DNA from: Chitinophagaceae bacterium
GTDB taxonomy: Bacteria > Bacteroidota > Bacteroidia > Chitinophagales > Chitinophagaceae
Direction of reading: 5' to 3'
Length of the DNA: 64,000 bases
Assembly: GCA_016786745.1 (NCBI GenBank)
Contig: JAEUVS010000104.1
Span: 22,104 to 86,103 of the forward strand
Below, one piece after another: positions 25,465-36,500 of the stretch. Within the stretch, counting starts at the first letter, position 1. Each line of letters starts with the position of its first letter. The position numbers were made by a program, and so were the translations under genes. Below the pieces are notes generated by a model, which had not been told where the DNA came from, made no database searches, and was given only the letters and a program-made list of their open reading frames with translations.

Positions 25465-28400
25465 ATGAGAAGCGTATTTTTAACCATTCGGCTTACCGGT
25501 CTTCTTCTCCTCGCATGCTGCTTCAATGCAAATGCGGAAGTTAATCCCGAAACGGTGACGGTGTCTGTGAAAAACGTGTCGGTACTACAGGTGTTCGATA
25601 TCATAAGAAAACAGACGCACTACTCAATTTTTTACGATAAGGATATGCTTGAAGGAGCGAGGCCGGTATCCGTAAACGTAAAAGACAAACCCCTCGTTGA
25701 ATTTCTCGACCTGGTGCTGAAAGATCAGCCATTCAGTTTTTATATCGAGCAGCAAACCATTTTTATCAAAAGAAAGAAAGCAATTTCTCCGGAGCCGGCG
25801 GTTAACACTGCCATCCACACTCCACCTCCGGTGCCGCCGATCAGTGGAACTGTGAGGGACGCCGATGGGAATCCGCTGGCCGGAGTTAACATAGTGATCA
25901 AAGGAACCAACAGGGGAACGGCAACGGACGCTGACGGAAAATTTTCGCTCAACGTTGATCCCGGACAGGTATTGGTGATCAGTTCTATCGGTTTTCAGAC
26001 GAGAGAAATAGTTGTTGGCAATGAAACTGTTTTTCAAATTCAGCTCGCCGGCGAAAACAAATCGCTCAACGAGGTGGTTGTAACGGCGCTGGGTATACGA
26101 AAGGCGGTTAAGTCGTTAACGTATTCGGTAGATAATGTAAAAGGCGATGAGCTGAATAAAGCGAAGGAAACAAATGTTATCAACTCTCTCCAGGGAAAAG
26201 TTGCGGGACTTACCATTACAAAAAACGCGGTTGGACCGGGTGGTGATTCAAAGGTGTTGCTTCGTGGTAACCGCTCTATTACCAATAGTAACGAGCCGTT
26301 ATATGTTATAGATGGAGTTCCGTTGAGTGGTAATGTAAGCATGCTGAACTCCGATGACATCGAGAGTATGACGGTGCTTAAGGGCGCTTCTGCTGCAGCG
26401 TTGTATGGCAGCCAGGGACAAAATGGCGCGATCGTGATTACAACAAAAAGAGGAAAAGCAGGTCAGACAATTGTAAACTACATTGGCAACTACACTATCG
26501 ACAAAGCATCGGTGTTACCTGATTTGCAATTTGAATATGGGCAGGGAGATGCGGGTGTTTACAATGCGAATTCCGAACACAGCTGGGGGCCTAAAATCAC
26601 CGGCCAGCAAGTTGAGCTATGGAACGGGCATACAGTAAAGATGGAGGGACAGCCGGACAGGTTGAAAAAATATTTCAGATCCGCCGGTACACTCAATAAT
26701 ACGTTAAGCCTTCAGGGCGGAAACGATAAGATGCAAAGTTATTTTTCGTACAGCAATACGCTGGCGCAGGGTATAATGCGCAACAACGATATGACGAGGC
26801 ATAATATAGACTGGAAGATTACGAATAACATTACATCGAAGCTTACGTTTTTTAGCAAGCTCTCTTACATCTATGAAAGGGTGGACAACCGGGTGTTTCC
26901 TGGTGACGGTGGTACGTTTGCGCTGCCATCTATCATAAGATCGCCGGTGACCATTCCACTGAGCGAAATGGAACAATATTTTTACATAGATGAAACTGGT
27001 ACGGAAAGACAGAGTTACTGGAACCCGGGTTCTTCTGTTCAATTAAACCCGATATGGGCGCTGCACAAAGTTCTGAATACGCAAAGAAGAGATCGCTTCC
27101 TCGGTTTAATTTCTGCAAAATATGATTTCAACAACTGGTTAAACCTGCTTGTTCGCGGAAGTATGGACAAGCTGCTGCAGAATAACGAGTACAAGGTTTT
27201 TGCCGACAATTACTTCAGCCAGGTTGGTTCCGATTACGACAGAACAACAGCGCGCAACCTTGGAATAAATGTAGATGCTCTTTTGTCGTTCAATCATTCG
27301 CTTGGCAAGGACTTCGACATTACAGGAAATATTGGGGCTTCTCTCCAGGAAAGCCGCTTTGAGAATACTACGGAGAATGCAAATGGCCTGAACAAGGCAA
27401 ATTTCTTTTTCATGAACAATGCCAAAAGTCCTTTTGTAAATAACGTGTATGGAAGACGGCCGCAGGTGCAATCGTTGTATGCCGCTGCTACACTTGGGTA
27501 CAAAGAATATCTTTTTCTTGAAGTAACCGCGCGTAACGACTGGTCGTCGGCCCTTCCGAAAGAAAATCAATCCTATTTCTATCCATCGGTTGGCTTGTCG
27601 GGAATTATCTCTGATATGGTGCAGTTGCCTTCGTGGGTAACCTATGGTAAGGCAAGGATTACTTATGCGAGTTCGGGATTTGGCGGTACCCAGTACCTTG
27701 ACAGAAATTACTATTCTGTTGGATCAGGAGGTTCAATTTCAACTCCTGCAATTCAATCGCTGGGTAACTACAAACCTGAAATTACACGCTCACTTGAATT
27801 TGGGTTGGACTGGCGTTTTCTCCAAAACAGGTTAGGTTTCGATCTCACGTATTACAATACGCAAACCAAAGATCAGTTACTGCTGATTGGCATACCGGGT
27901 GCCACTTTGTATTCGCAGAAATATATCAATGCTGGTTTGATACGTAACAGGGGTGTGGAAGTAACAGCTGATTTTACCCCGGTGAAGACGAATATATTTT
28001 CATGGACGGTTTCGGGAAATTATTCGAAAAATGTCAACAAGGTTGAAGAGCTCACCGAGAATATGAAATCGGTAATAATTGGCGCCGGCGATGCGGTGTA
28101 CCTGATAAAAGTGGATGAGGGCAGCAGCTATGGAGACGTGTATGTGAGAGGATGGCAGAGAAATGAACAGGGACAGCGATTGGTTGATGATGATGGATCG
28201 CCTACGCTAACTGATGGAACAAATGTGTTTGTGGGGAACTACAATCCTGATTTTATGCTGGGATTCTCAAACACTTTCAGATACGATGCATTTTCTTTAA
28301 GCTTTTTGATAGATCACAGGCAGGGTGGAGTAGTGATATCGGGAACCCAGGCTTTGATTGACGCTGACGGGCATTCGAAGGCTTCGCTGCAGGGTCGTGA

Positions 28401-28764
28401 GGGTGGTATTGTGCTCGATGGGGTAAACCATAGTGGCGGAAAAAATACAACGCCTGTTGATGCACAGAAATATTTCAGCCTGATCGGTGGAAGATATCCT
28501 ATAGCCGAATTCTATAGTTATTCGGGAACAAACACGAGACTGCGTGAATTGGTGTTGACATATAGTCTTCCAGCCAGCCTGCTGAATAAAACGAAGATTA
28601 TAAAGAAGGCGGATGTTTCTGTTGTTGGAAGAAATCTTTTCTTTTTCCATAAATCCGCGCCTATTGACCCTGAGATTACGAGAGGTGTGAACGGTGGAGG
28701 ACTTGAATATGCGCAGTTGCCTTCTACCCGCAATTATGGAATAAACCTTAATCTAACATTCTGA
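25465..28764 (+). CDS. SusC/RagA family TonB-linked transporter with STN signalling domain
   Basis: The 1099-residue outer-membrane TonB-dependent transporter has, in order: signal peptide (to about residue 25), an STN domain (about 25-105, VKNVSVLQVFDIIRKQTHYS), a carboxypeptidase-like regulatory domain (about 125-205, SGTVRDADGNPLAGVNIV), a plug (about 210-330, VLLRGNRSITNSNEPLYVID) and a 22-strand-type barrel ending in YGINLNLTF. The STN domain is absent from the other two SusC proteins here, so this one is the signalling receptor for the ECF/FecR pair. It imports an oligosaccharide with the SusD encoded 14 bases downstream. The glycan cannot be read from sequence. Confidence 0.95.
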   Translation: MRSVFLTIRLTGLLLLACCFNANAEVNPETVTVSVKNVSVLQVFDIIRKQTHYSIFYDKDMLEGARPVSVNVKDKPLVEFLDLVLKDQPFSFYIEQQTIFIKRKKAISPEPAVNTAIHTPPPVPPISGTVRDADGNPLAGVNIVIKGTNRGTATDADGKFSLNVDPGQVLVISSIGFQTREIVVGNETVFQIQLAGENKSLNEVVVTALGIRKAVKSLTYSVDNVKGDELNKAKETNVINSLQGKVAGLTITKNAVGPGGDSKVLLRGNRSITNSNEPLYVIDGVPLSGNVSMLNSDDIESMTVLKGASAAALYGSQGQNGAIVITTKRGKAGQTIVNYIGNYTIDKASVLPDLQFEYGQGDAGVYNANSEHSWGPKITGQQVELWNGHTVKMEGQPDRLKKYFRSAGTLNNTLSLQGGNDKMQSYFSYSNTLAQGIMRNNDMTRHNIDWKITNNITSKLTFFSKLSYIYERVDNRVFPGDGGTFALPSIIRSPVTIPLSEMEQYFYIDETGTERQSYWNPGSSVQLNPIWALHKVLNTQRRDRFLGLISAKYDFNNWLNLLVRGSMDKLLQNNEYKVFADNYFSQVGSDYDRTTARNLGINVDALLSFNHSLGKDFDITGNIGASLQESRFENTTENANGLNKANFFFMNNAKSPFVNNVYGRRPQVQSLYAAATLGYKEYLFLEVTARNDWSSALPKENQSYFYPSVGLSGIISDMVQLPSWVTYGKARITYASSGFGGTQYLDRNYYSVGSGGSISTPAIQSLGNYKPEITRSLEFGLDWRFLQNRLGFDLTYYNTQTKDQLLLIGIPGATLYSQKYINAGLIRNRGVEVTADFTPVKTNIFSWTVSGNYSKNVNKVEELTENMKSVIIGAGDAVYLIKVDEGSSYGDVYVRGWQRNEQGQRLVDDDGSPTLTDGTNVFVGNYNPDFMLGFSNTFRYDAFSLSFLIDHRQGGVVISGTQALIDADGHSKASLQGREGGIVLDGVNHSGGKNTTPVDAQKYFSLIGGRYPIAEFYSYSGTNTRLRELVLTYSLPASLLNKTKIIKKADVSVVGRNLFFFHKSAPIDPEITRGVNGGGLEYAQLPSTRNYGINLNLTF

Positions 28765-28778
28765 TAAATTTATTCAAA

Positions 28779-30335
28779 ATGAATTGCACTACATTTTCAA
28801 CTAAAAGAATATTGCATTTCGTTTGCGCGTCGCTGTTATTTATTTCTGTGGGATGTACCAAAAATTATGAAGAAATAAATACCGACCCGACAAGAATTAC
28901 CACGCTAAGCAATCAGGACATAAAAGGGTTGTTTACAAGAGCAGAATATATGGCGATGTATTCGGGCGACGGCTCTGCTGAATACCAGTACGCGCAGGGA
29001 TTTTTCGCTGACCTTTACGCGCAGTATTCCGCGATAACCGCCACTTTTGATCCTACTGACCGGTACAACATTTCGCAGGAGTGGATACAGGAGCAGTGGA
29101 TCGGCACTTTCAGGGCCATGGCGCCGCTGGTGAACATTATCAAACAAACTCCAAACGAAGATCAGAAGGCGCTGAATGCTATTGCGCGTATATGGAAAGT
29201 GTGGACCGTTCACCGCGCAACCGATTATTATGGTCCGTTCCCTTATACATACATCGGGTACGACAGTACTGTAATTCCTTATGATCGACAGGAGGATATT
29301 TATATGGATCTCTTCAAGGAGTTACAGGAGGCAAGTGCCGATCTCCAGGCGAACCTTTCGCAATCGGGTTATGGCGAAGCAGATGTAATTTTTGGAGGCG
29401 ACAATGCAAAATGGTTAAAGTTTGCAAATACTTTGAGGCTGCGTTTGGCGATGCGCATTTCATATGTGAAACCTGATATGGCCAAAACCGAGGCGGAGGC
29501 CGCAGTGGCAGGTGGGGTGATGGTTGACCTGGCCGACGATGCATATTTGAAAAGCGATGGTATTAACTACAACGGCTATTTGCGTCAGTCGGGCTGGAAC
29601 GAATTCAGGATGAGCCAGACGATGGAGAGCCTCCTGGTAGGTTATGACGATCCGCGTTTAAGCAAATTCTGGCAACCATCAGTAAATACAGGCGAGTATA
29701 AGGGCGTAAGAAATGGTATGAACGTAGCTGAAATCGTTGCTGCAGAAAACGAACCAGATAATACATCCGGGCCCAGTGATTATTTACTTCCTGAAAACAT
29801 GTCGACCACTCCGTCTACTGTAATGTACACAGCGGAGGCATATTTTCTTCGTGCTGAAGGAGCGTTGAATGGTTGGGAAATGGGAGCAGATGCGCAGGAG
29901 TTGTATGAAACAGGTATTGAAATGTCGCTACGCACATGGGGTATCACAGACGCGGGCGCAATTAATACCTACATCAATAGCACAAACCTGCCGATGGCTC
30001 CGGGCGGTATGTTCAATACGCCTGCGTTAACGGACATACCGGTTAAATTTGAAACCGATCCTGAAAGGAGGCGCGAGCAGATACTTACGCAAAAGTGGAT
30101 CGCATTGTTCCCTGAGGGTCATGAGGCATGGGCCGAAATAAGACGTTCAGGATACCCGAAATTGTACCCGATTCTGCATAACGACAATTCTGCTCTTTCG
30201 CAGGGTGAGTTTATCAGAAGAATTCCGTTCCTGAATTACGACAGGGACAGGAACGGTCCGGCTGTAGAAGCGGCTGTTGATTTGCTGGGTGGTCCGGATA
30301 ACATAGGCACGCCGTTGTGGTGGGATGTGCATTAA
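28779..30335 (+). CDS. SusD/RagB family glycan-binding lipoprotein
   Basis: The 518-residue surface lipoprotein has its lipobox Cys at about residue 26 (LLFISVGC), followed by TPR-like helices typical of SusD (EEINTDPTRITTL, KFANTLRLRLAMRISYV) and the family C-terminus PLWWDVH. It forms the lid of the SusC transporter and binds the glycan at the cell surface. It is clearly paralogous to the SusD at 55418 (shared CTKN(Y/F)EE(I/L)NTD start and GP(F/I)PY core), much less so to the one at 36891. The dehydrogenase start follows 40 bases downstream. Confidence 0.94.
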   Translation: MNCTTFSTKRILHFVCASLLFISVGCTKNYEEINTDPTRITTLSNQDIKGLFTRAEYMAMYSGDGSAEYQYAQGFFADLYAQYSAITATFDPTDRYNISQEWIQEQWIGTFRAMAPLVNIIKQTPNEDQKALNAIARIWKVWTVHRATDYYGPFPYTYIGYDSTVIPYDRQEDIYMDLFKELQEASADLQANLSQSGYGEADVIFGGDNAKWLKFANTLRLRLAMRISYVKPDMAKTEAEAAVAGGVMVDLADDAYLKSDGINYNGYLRQSGWNEFRMSQTMESLLVGYDDPRLSKFWQPSVNTGEYKGVRNGMNVAEIVAAENEPDNTSGPSDYLLPENMSTTPSTVMYTAEAYFLRAEGALNGWEMGADAQELYETGIEMSLRTWGITDAGAINTYINSTNLPMAPGGMFNTPALTDIPVKFETDPERRREQILTQKWIALFPEGHEAWAEIRRSGYPKLYPILHNDNSALSQGEFIRRIPFLNYDRDRNGPAVEAAVDLLGGPDNIGTPLWWDVH

Positions 30336-30375
30336 CTTTATCTATTTGAAAAATTTAAAAACTATTTTTTCAGGA

Positions 30376-32175
30376 ATGAGATTTTATTTCAGTGACCTAC
30401 AGACTTTAGTATTGCGAAAAAGGTCTTTCAACGGCGGGATACTGATAGTAATGTTGATGTTATTGCTTGCGGGCTGCAGTCAAACGCCGCAAAGACCGAA
30501 GGCGGATGCGGATAATGGCGGCTTATTTCTACCTGGTGATTTTGAAGCGCTGGTTGTAATTGATAGTGTTGGACCCACCCGGCACATAGCTGTAAATGGT
30601 AATGGTGATATATATGCGAAGATGACCTACAACGACAGGATGGACGGTTCGGGAGGAACTGTGGGTATGCGTGATCTCGATGGCGACGGCAGGGTAGATT
30701 CAGTAGTTTATTTCGGAGATTACCAGGATGTGGGTCGTTCGGCGGTGGGAGTAACCATTCATGACGGTTACCTGTACACGAGCACGGTGACGCAGGTTTT
30801 GAGAAATAAATTGAAGGATGGTGAACTCGTTCCGACGAGTAAAACCGAGGTGATGCTGACCGACAATAACAAGAATGTGGAGAAGAACTGGCATACTACA
30901 AAACCCGTAGCTTTTGATAACAAGGGTTACATGTATGTGCCTTTTGGTTCGCCATCGGATGCGGGACAGGACATTGAAAAATACGGACCTGTTGGAATAC
31001 CCGGTGGTAAAGGATTGGATCCATCGCCGGAGCTGGAGAACAACGCTGGTATCTGGCGCTTCGACGCAAGCAAATTAAACCAGACGCAGAAAGACGGGTA
31101 TAAGATATCGACAGGCATCCGTAGTGTGGTGGGTATGCAATGGAATCCTGCGGATCAGAGTGTATATGCCGTGGTGAACGGGATCGACAATTTTCATACC
31201 ATCTATCCAAAACTCTATTCTTCGTGGCAGGCTGCTGTACTGCCCGCAGAAACACTGATAAAAGTGCAGGATGGCGCGAATTTCGGATGGCCCTACGCCT
31301 ACTATGATCAGCTGCAGAAAAAAAATATCCTGCAGCCCGGTTATGGTGGTGATGGAAAAATTACGGCCAGGGCCGATTCGTTTGATCTGCCTGTAATCGG
31401 TTTCCCCGGGCACTGGGCGCCGATGGACGTATTGTTTTACAACGGCGATCAGTTTCCGGAACGATATAAGAATGGTGCGTTTGTGGCCTTTCATGGTTCA
31501 ACCGACCGGTCGCCGTATCCGCAGGCGGGATATATCGTTTGCTTTGTTCCATTCGAGAACGGCGCCGCGACAGGAAAAATTGAAGTTTTCGCGGATGGAT
31601 TTACCGGGGTGGATACCGTGATCAACACGAGCGATGCGGTTTACAGGCCGATGGGACTGGCGACAGGACCGGACGGTTCATTATATATTTCCGAATCGGA
31701 GCAGGGGAAAATATGGCGGGTGATGTATAAGGGAGATAAAAATAAATTCGGTGACGCGCAATTGGCGCAGATGCAACAGCGCGAATCAAGAACCTACATC
31801 AAAACGCCGGACGAAGTAAAAGACAATCTGAATACCGGCGACAGGCTCGAAGGAAGTATTTTGTATAAAACGTATTGCGCCAACTGCCACCAGGGCGACG
31901 GAAAGGGCGATGGTGGCCGTTTTCCTCCACTTGCTTCTTCAGAATATGTTACCGGCGATAAGACCCGGCTCATCGATATTATACTGAATGGTCTGCAGGG
32001 AAAAATAACCGTGAACGATAAAACGTACAACGGTTTCATGCCGCCGCATAAAGACATACTGGACGATCACGCCATCGCGTCTATCGCCACATTTATAAGA
32101 AACAGGTTTGGCCATGTTAAAGGTTCTGTTAGTACATTAGAGGTTACTGAAATAAGAAATTCAACAAAGAAATGA
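30376..32175 (+). CDS. PQQ/L-sorbosone-type sugar dehydrogenase fused to cytochrome c, lipoprotein
   Basis: The 599-residue protein starts at ATG 30376, preceded by CAGGA. The frame extends upstream to 30325 inside the SusD gene, but only the later start gives a lipoprotein signal (LMLLLAGC, Cys34). Residues about 50-470 form a soluble-quinoprotein beta-propeller of the L-sorbosone/aldose dehydrogenase group (IRSVVGMQWNPADQSVYAV, GANFGWPYAYYD, HWAPMDVLFY, PMGLATGPDGSLYISE). A cytochrome c domain follows with heme motif C501-A-N-C504-H505 and axial Met555 (GFMPPH). It should oxidise an aldose to the lactone in the periplasm or on the surface and pass electrons to the fused heme. PQQ as cofactor is inferred from family. 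Confidence 0.85.
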   Translation: MRFYFSDLQTLVLRKRSFNGGILIVMLMLLLAGCSQTPQRPKADADNGGLFLPGDFEALVVIDSVGPTRHIAVNGNGDIYAKMTYNDRMDGSGGTVGMRDLDGDGRVDSVVYFGDYQDVGRSAVGVTIHDGYLYTSTVTQVLRNKLKDGELVPTSKTEVMLTDNNKNVEKNWHTTKPVAFDNKGYMYVPFGSPSDAGQDIEKYGPVGIPGGKGLDPSPELENNAGIWRFDASKLNQTQKDGYKISTGIRSVVGMQWNPADQSVYAVVNGIDNFHTIYPKLYSSWQAAVLPAETLIKVQDGANFGWPYAYYDQLQKKNILQPGYGGDGKITARADSFDLPVIGFPGHWAPMDVLFYNGDQFPERYKNGAFVAFHGSTDRSPYPQAGYIVCFVPFENGAATGKIEVFADGFTGVDTVINTSDAVYRPMGLATGPDGSLYISESEQGKIWRVMYKGDKNKFGDAQLAQMQQRESRTYIKTPDEVKDNLNTGDRLEGSILYKTYCANCHQGDGKGDGGRFPPLASSEYVTGDKTRLIDIILNGLQGKITVNDKTYNGFMPPHKDILDDHAIASIATFIRNRFGHVKGSVSTLEVTEIRNSTKK

Positions 32176-33323
32176 GTTACCTGAAGAGCGTACTATTTGC
32201 TTCTATTTTATTGTTTTTAGTTTCCGGTGCGGGAGTTTACGCGCAGTCGTACAACCTGCTTATCGGCACTTATACCAGCGGTGGAAAAAGTGAAGGCATA
32301 TACGTTTACGATTTTAATTTGAAGACCGGCGCTTTCAAGCATAAGTCAACCGCTAAAGGAATTACCAATCCGTCTTATCTCGCGATTAGTAAGAGTCGTA
32401 AAAAAGTGTATTCAGTAAGCGAAGCAGGAAAAGGAAAGGGAGGCATCAGCGCTTTCAACTTCGATCCCGTTTCAGGTGAGCTAACATTCATTAACAGTGT
32501 CAGCTCCGGCGGCGATGGTCCGTGCTATGTTGAAGTGGATGATAAAGACCAGTATGTTTTTTCGGGCAATTATGGTGGAGGAACATTAGGCGCTATCAGG
32601 GTGAACGCAGACGGGTCGCTGAACGGCGAAGTGCAAAGTATAAAACACGAGGGCAGCAGTGTAAATAAAGACAATCAATCAAAACCGCATGTGCATTGCA
32701 CGGTATTATCTCCCGATAACAACTACCTGATGGTTGCTGATCTTGGAACAGACAAGGTGCACACGTATCGTTTTAGTCATACCGGCAGCGAGCCATTATC
32801 ACCTTCGGAACCCGCATATGTTTCTACAAAACCCGGCGCGGGCCCAAGACATCTGACATTTCATCCGAATGGCAAATTTGCCTATGTGGTGAATGAACTG
32901 GATGGTTCTGTTAATGCATTTGGATATCATGACGGCAAACTAACCAGCATTCAAACGATCACCATGCTGAAACCTGGCTTTAGTGGTACTATTGAAGGAG
33001 CCGACATACATTGTTCGCCTGACGGCAAATTTCTTTATGCCTCTAACAGGGAGATAAGCAATGAGATCGTAATTTATTCGATTGCGAAAAATGGCAGTTT
33101 GACATTTGTTGGCCGTCAGTCTACGTTGGGTAAGGCGCCCAGGAACTTCGCGATAGATCCTTCGGGCAAATTTTTGCTTTGCGCCAATCAGAATACCGAT
33201 GAAATTGTTTTGTTCAAACGAAATTTTAAAACCGGGTTGCTAACCGACACTGGTAAGAGAATTGCTGTCGGAAGGCCTGTTTGTTTGAAGTTTGTGGCTG
33301 GCTTTGATTTTCACGATAAATAA
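32172..33323 (+). CDS. Exported lactonase, seven-bladed beta-propeller (6-phosphogluconolactonase family)
   Basis: The 383-residue protein has a signal peptide (MSYLKSVLFASILLFLVSGAGVYAQ) followed by a Lactonase/Pgl-type propeller: LLIGTYTSGGKSEGIYVYDF, HVHCTVLSPDNNYLMVADLG and AGPRHLTFHPNGKFAYVVNE are repeated-blade signatures. Family members open sugar lactones. Export to the periplasm rules out 6-phosphogluconolactone as substrate and fits hydrolysis of the lactone made by the dehydrogenase. The ATG overlaps the dehydrogenase stop (ATGA), so the two enzymes are translationally coupled. Confidence 0.9.
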   Translation: MSYLKSVLFASILLFLVSGAGVYAQSYNLLIGTYTSGGKSEGIYVYDFNLKTGAFKHKSTAKGITNPSYLAISKSRKKVYSVSEAGKGKGGISAFNFDPVSGELTFINSVSSGGDGPCYVEVDDKDQYVFSGNYGGGTLGAIRVNADGSLNGEVQSIKHEGSSVNKDNQSKPHVHCTVLSPDNNYLMVADLGTDKVHTYRFSHTGSEPLSPSEPAYVSTKPGAGPRHLTFHPNGKFAYVVNELDGSVNAFGYHDGKLTSIQTITMLKPGFSGTIEGADIHCSPDGKFLYASNREISNEIVIYSIAKNGSLTFVGRQSTLGKAPRNFAIDPSGKFLLCANQNTDEIVLFKRNFKTGLLTDTGKRIAVGRPVCLKFVAGFDFHDK

Positions 33324-33429
33324 TATCCACTCTTATTAACCGGACATCTGTTAACTGAACCTGGATGTCTCTTCCTCCTACACAAGCTGATGCAAATGCA
33401 ACAACGGCGAACACGCAAAGGATTTTCAT
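33226..33429 (-). pseudogene. Remnant of a small lipoprotein gene
   Basis: On the minus strand, ATG 33429 opens a convincing lipoprotein signal (MKILCVFAVVAFASAC, lipobox FASAC) followed by RDIQVQLTDVRLIRVDIIYR. This resembles the N-terminus of a small Bacteroidota lipoprotein, as I recall it. After about 40 residues the frame runs into the 3' end of the lactonase gene in antisense and reads unlike the rest of such a protein. I read it as a truncated leftover. It could instead be a short real lipoprotein. Confidence 0.35.
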
Positions 33430-33576
33430 ATACTGAATTCAAAATTCATGACCAATCGTCACACATCTGCCAGTTGCAACTTCTGTTCCATAAGGATTAA
33501 AAACATCAATTGTTAATTTACGGCACGTTATTTATGGTACTTTCTTCGACTATCCTCAGTCAGAAAAACATACGTT

Positions 33577-36500
33577 ATGTGCAACAGTGGCTTGTGCGCG
33601 AGGAAAATAATGCTATTATTTCCGGCACTCTTATCCTGCATAGCAGCATTTCAGCAAACACCAATCACAGGTAAAGTAACTTCAGGCGACGACCAGCAAC
33701 CTCTGCAGGGCGTTTCTGTTACCGTTAAAGGAACGAACACCGGTACTGCAACAAACGAAGCAGGAACATTTACAATCAACGCGGATCCTTCGTCGGCGAC
33801 GCTTATTTTTAGTTTCGTTGGATACCAGGAGAACGAGGTAGAACTGAAGGGCCGTTCAAGCGTTGATATTGTATTACAGCGTGATGTAAACACACTTGCG
33901 GAAACGGTAATCACCGCGAACGCCATTCGTCGCGATAAAAGATCATTGGGATATTCTGCTCCTGTGATAAAAGACGATGAACTTCGTGCCGGGCGGCGTG
34001 AGAGTGCAATCAGCGCATTACAGGGGAAAGTTGCGGGAGTGAATGTTACGAGCACATCAGGAGCTCCCGGAAGTTCAAACCGCATTGTGCTGCGCGGCGG
34101 ATCATCGATACTTGGTAATAACCAGGCATTGATGGTTGTTGACGGAGTGCCGGTAGATAATTCAGATTTCGTTGCAGGAAGCGACATCCGGTCAACGCAA
34201 GCTTCTGGTAATGTGGATCCACGAAGCACAGTGGGATTCGGAAACAGGGGTAACGATATTAACCCCGAAGACATTGAATCTATTACCGTATTAAAAGGAC
34301 CTGCGGCCGCTGCATTATATGGATCACGTGCATCGAATGGCGCTCTCATCATCACTACAAAATCGGGAAGGCGCGGGGCGAACCGTAAGAACGAAGTTGC
34401 ACTCAACTCAACTCTAACATTTTCAAATGTTCTGAAGCTGCCAACGCTTCAAAATCAATACGGCCAGGGATATTTTATAGGAAACGATGACCAGGGCGTA
34501 CCTCAATACTTTATTGACCCGAAGGAAAACTGGAGCTGGGGTCCTGCATTTGATGGAGAAGAGAAAGAATGGGGACAGTCAATAAACGGCGTGCGCCTGA
34601 AAAAACCGTTTGTTGCGCAGCCCGACAATCTCCGCAAATTTTTCGATCTCGGCAGGGCGCTCGAAAATAATTTATCGTTCCAGGGCTCGGGAGAAAAGAC
34701 AACTTTTTACATGTCGCTTAACAGCCTGAACTCAAACGGTCTGTGGCCCGGCGATAATGACAACTTCAACAGGTACAGCATACGATTTAATGGTACTGCA
34801 AATCTTACCAACAAAATCAGCTCATCAATAAACATCAATTATATCAATATCCGCAACGACCAGGTGCAAACGGGACAGGGACCAGGTTCGGCCTTCGATA
34901 ACCTGCTGCAAACTCCCCGCGATATTCCTATTGATAAAATGAGTGATCTGGGTAATCCATATTATGGTTACGGGTTAACAAACGCTCAAAATCAGCCAGC
35001 ATACGGATTTTATGGAGCATACACAATCAGTCCGTATTACATTCTTGAAAACTTTAATAACAGGAACAACGTGGACCGTGTAACGGGAAACATCACGCTC
35101 ACTTATAAACCTTTGGATTGGCTCGACATCGTGGAAAGACTTGGTGGTGACGTGTATTCGGACAGGAGGATGTTTAAATATCCCAGGTTTACGTATGTGC
35201 CCATTGACGATGTAACCGGGAATTATTCAGTTGACGCCAACACAAACTCGCAGGTGGGAGAATATTCCGAGAACACGTTCAACGTAAATGAAATTGTTCA
35301 TGACCTGATGGTTACTGCCCGGAAAGAACTCGGTGCAGATTTCTCGGGTTCTCTCATGGTGGGACATAATATCAGGCAGCGGCGCGCAACTATACTTGAA
35401 GCGAGCACCAACAAGTCTGCCGGCCTTGTAGTGCCTGGCTGGTACAATCTCGACAACAGTAACGGCCCCGTTTACACTTACAACGAATATTCGAACAGAA
35501 GACTTGTAGGATTGTATTCGCAACTTGCTCTCGACTACCGTGATATGCTTTTTTTGGAGATGACCGCAAGGAACGACTGGTCGTCGACATTACCGGAAGC
35601 AAACAGATCGTTTTTTTACCCGAGTATCAGCACCTCATTTGTGTTTACTGAATTACTTAAAGGAGGCCTTGCCGATTTTTTCAACTATGGCAAGGTAAGA
35701 GCGAGCTGGGCGCAGGTTGGTAACGACGCGAATCCGTATCTGCTGAATACATATTTTAGCAGGAACCCGATTGAAAGCTCTTTTGGTTCAACGACATTTC
35801 CTTTTAACGGTGTACCGGGATTAACACAGGGTTCAAGGATCGGTAACCCTGATCTGAAGCCTGAAATTACTACCGCATATGAAGCCGGCGCCGAGCTAAG
35901 TTTCTTAAACAACCGCGTTTACATCGATTTTTCTTACTACAGGAACAGGTCGAAGAACCAGATTCTCACAATTCCTATTGCCGAGTCGTCGGGATTTACA
36001 AACAAGGTGATAAACGGAGGTATCGTGGAGAACAAAGGCGTTGAATTGAGCGTGCGCGGAATACCGGTGCGACTGGATAATGGCTTTACTGTTGAATTGT
36101 ACGGAACATTTACTAAGAACAAAAACGAAGTGGTTGATTTGCAGCTCGAAGGTGTGAAGCAGGTTTCACTCGGCGGTCTCGCCGACCTGAGTGTTGTTGC
36201 AGCTGAAGGGATGCCGTATGGTACATTCTATGGAATAGATGTGCAGAAAGATGAATTGGGCAGAGTGATAGTGGATCCTGTTACGGGTATTCCATTGGAA
36301 ACTCCGAATGCCGTGTACCTTGGTTCATACAATCCCGACTTTATCGCGTCGCTTGGCACGAGAATAAGATTTAAAGCGTTCAGTTTGAATCTTCTCTTCG
36401 ATACAAAACAGGGAGGATATTTTGTATCGCGCACAAAAGATATCATCGCATTTAACGGTACCTCGTGGGAGACCGCGGAATTTGGAAGAGATCCTTATGT

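Noticed and set aside
30325..30375. Upstream start of the sugar dehydrogenase inside the SusD gene
   Set aside because: It would add 17 residues ahead of a perfect lipoprotein signal; ATG 30376 with CAGGA in front is better.
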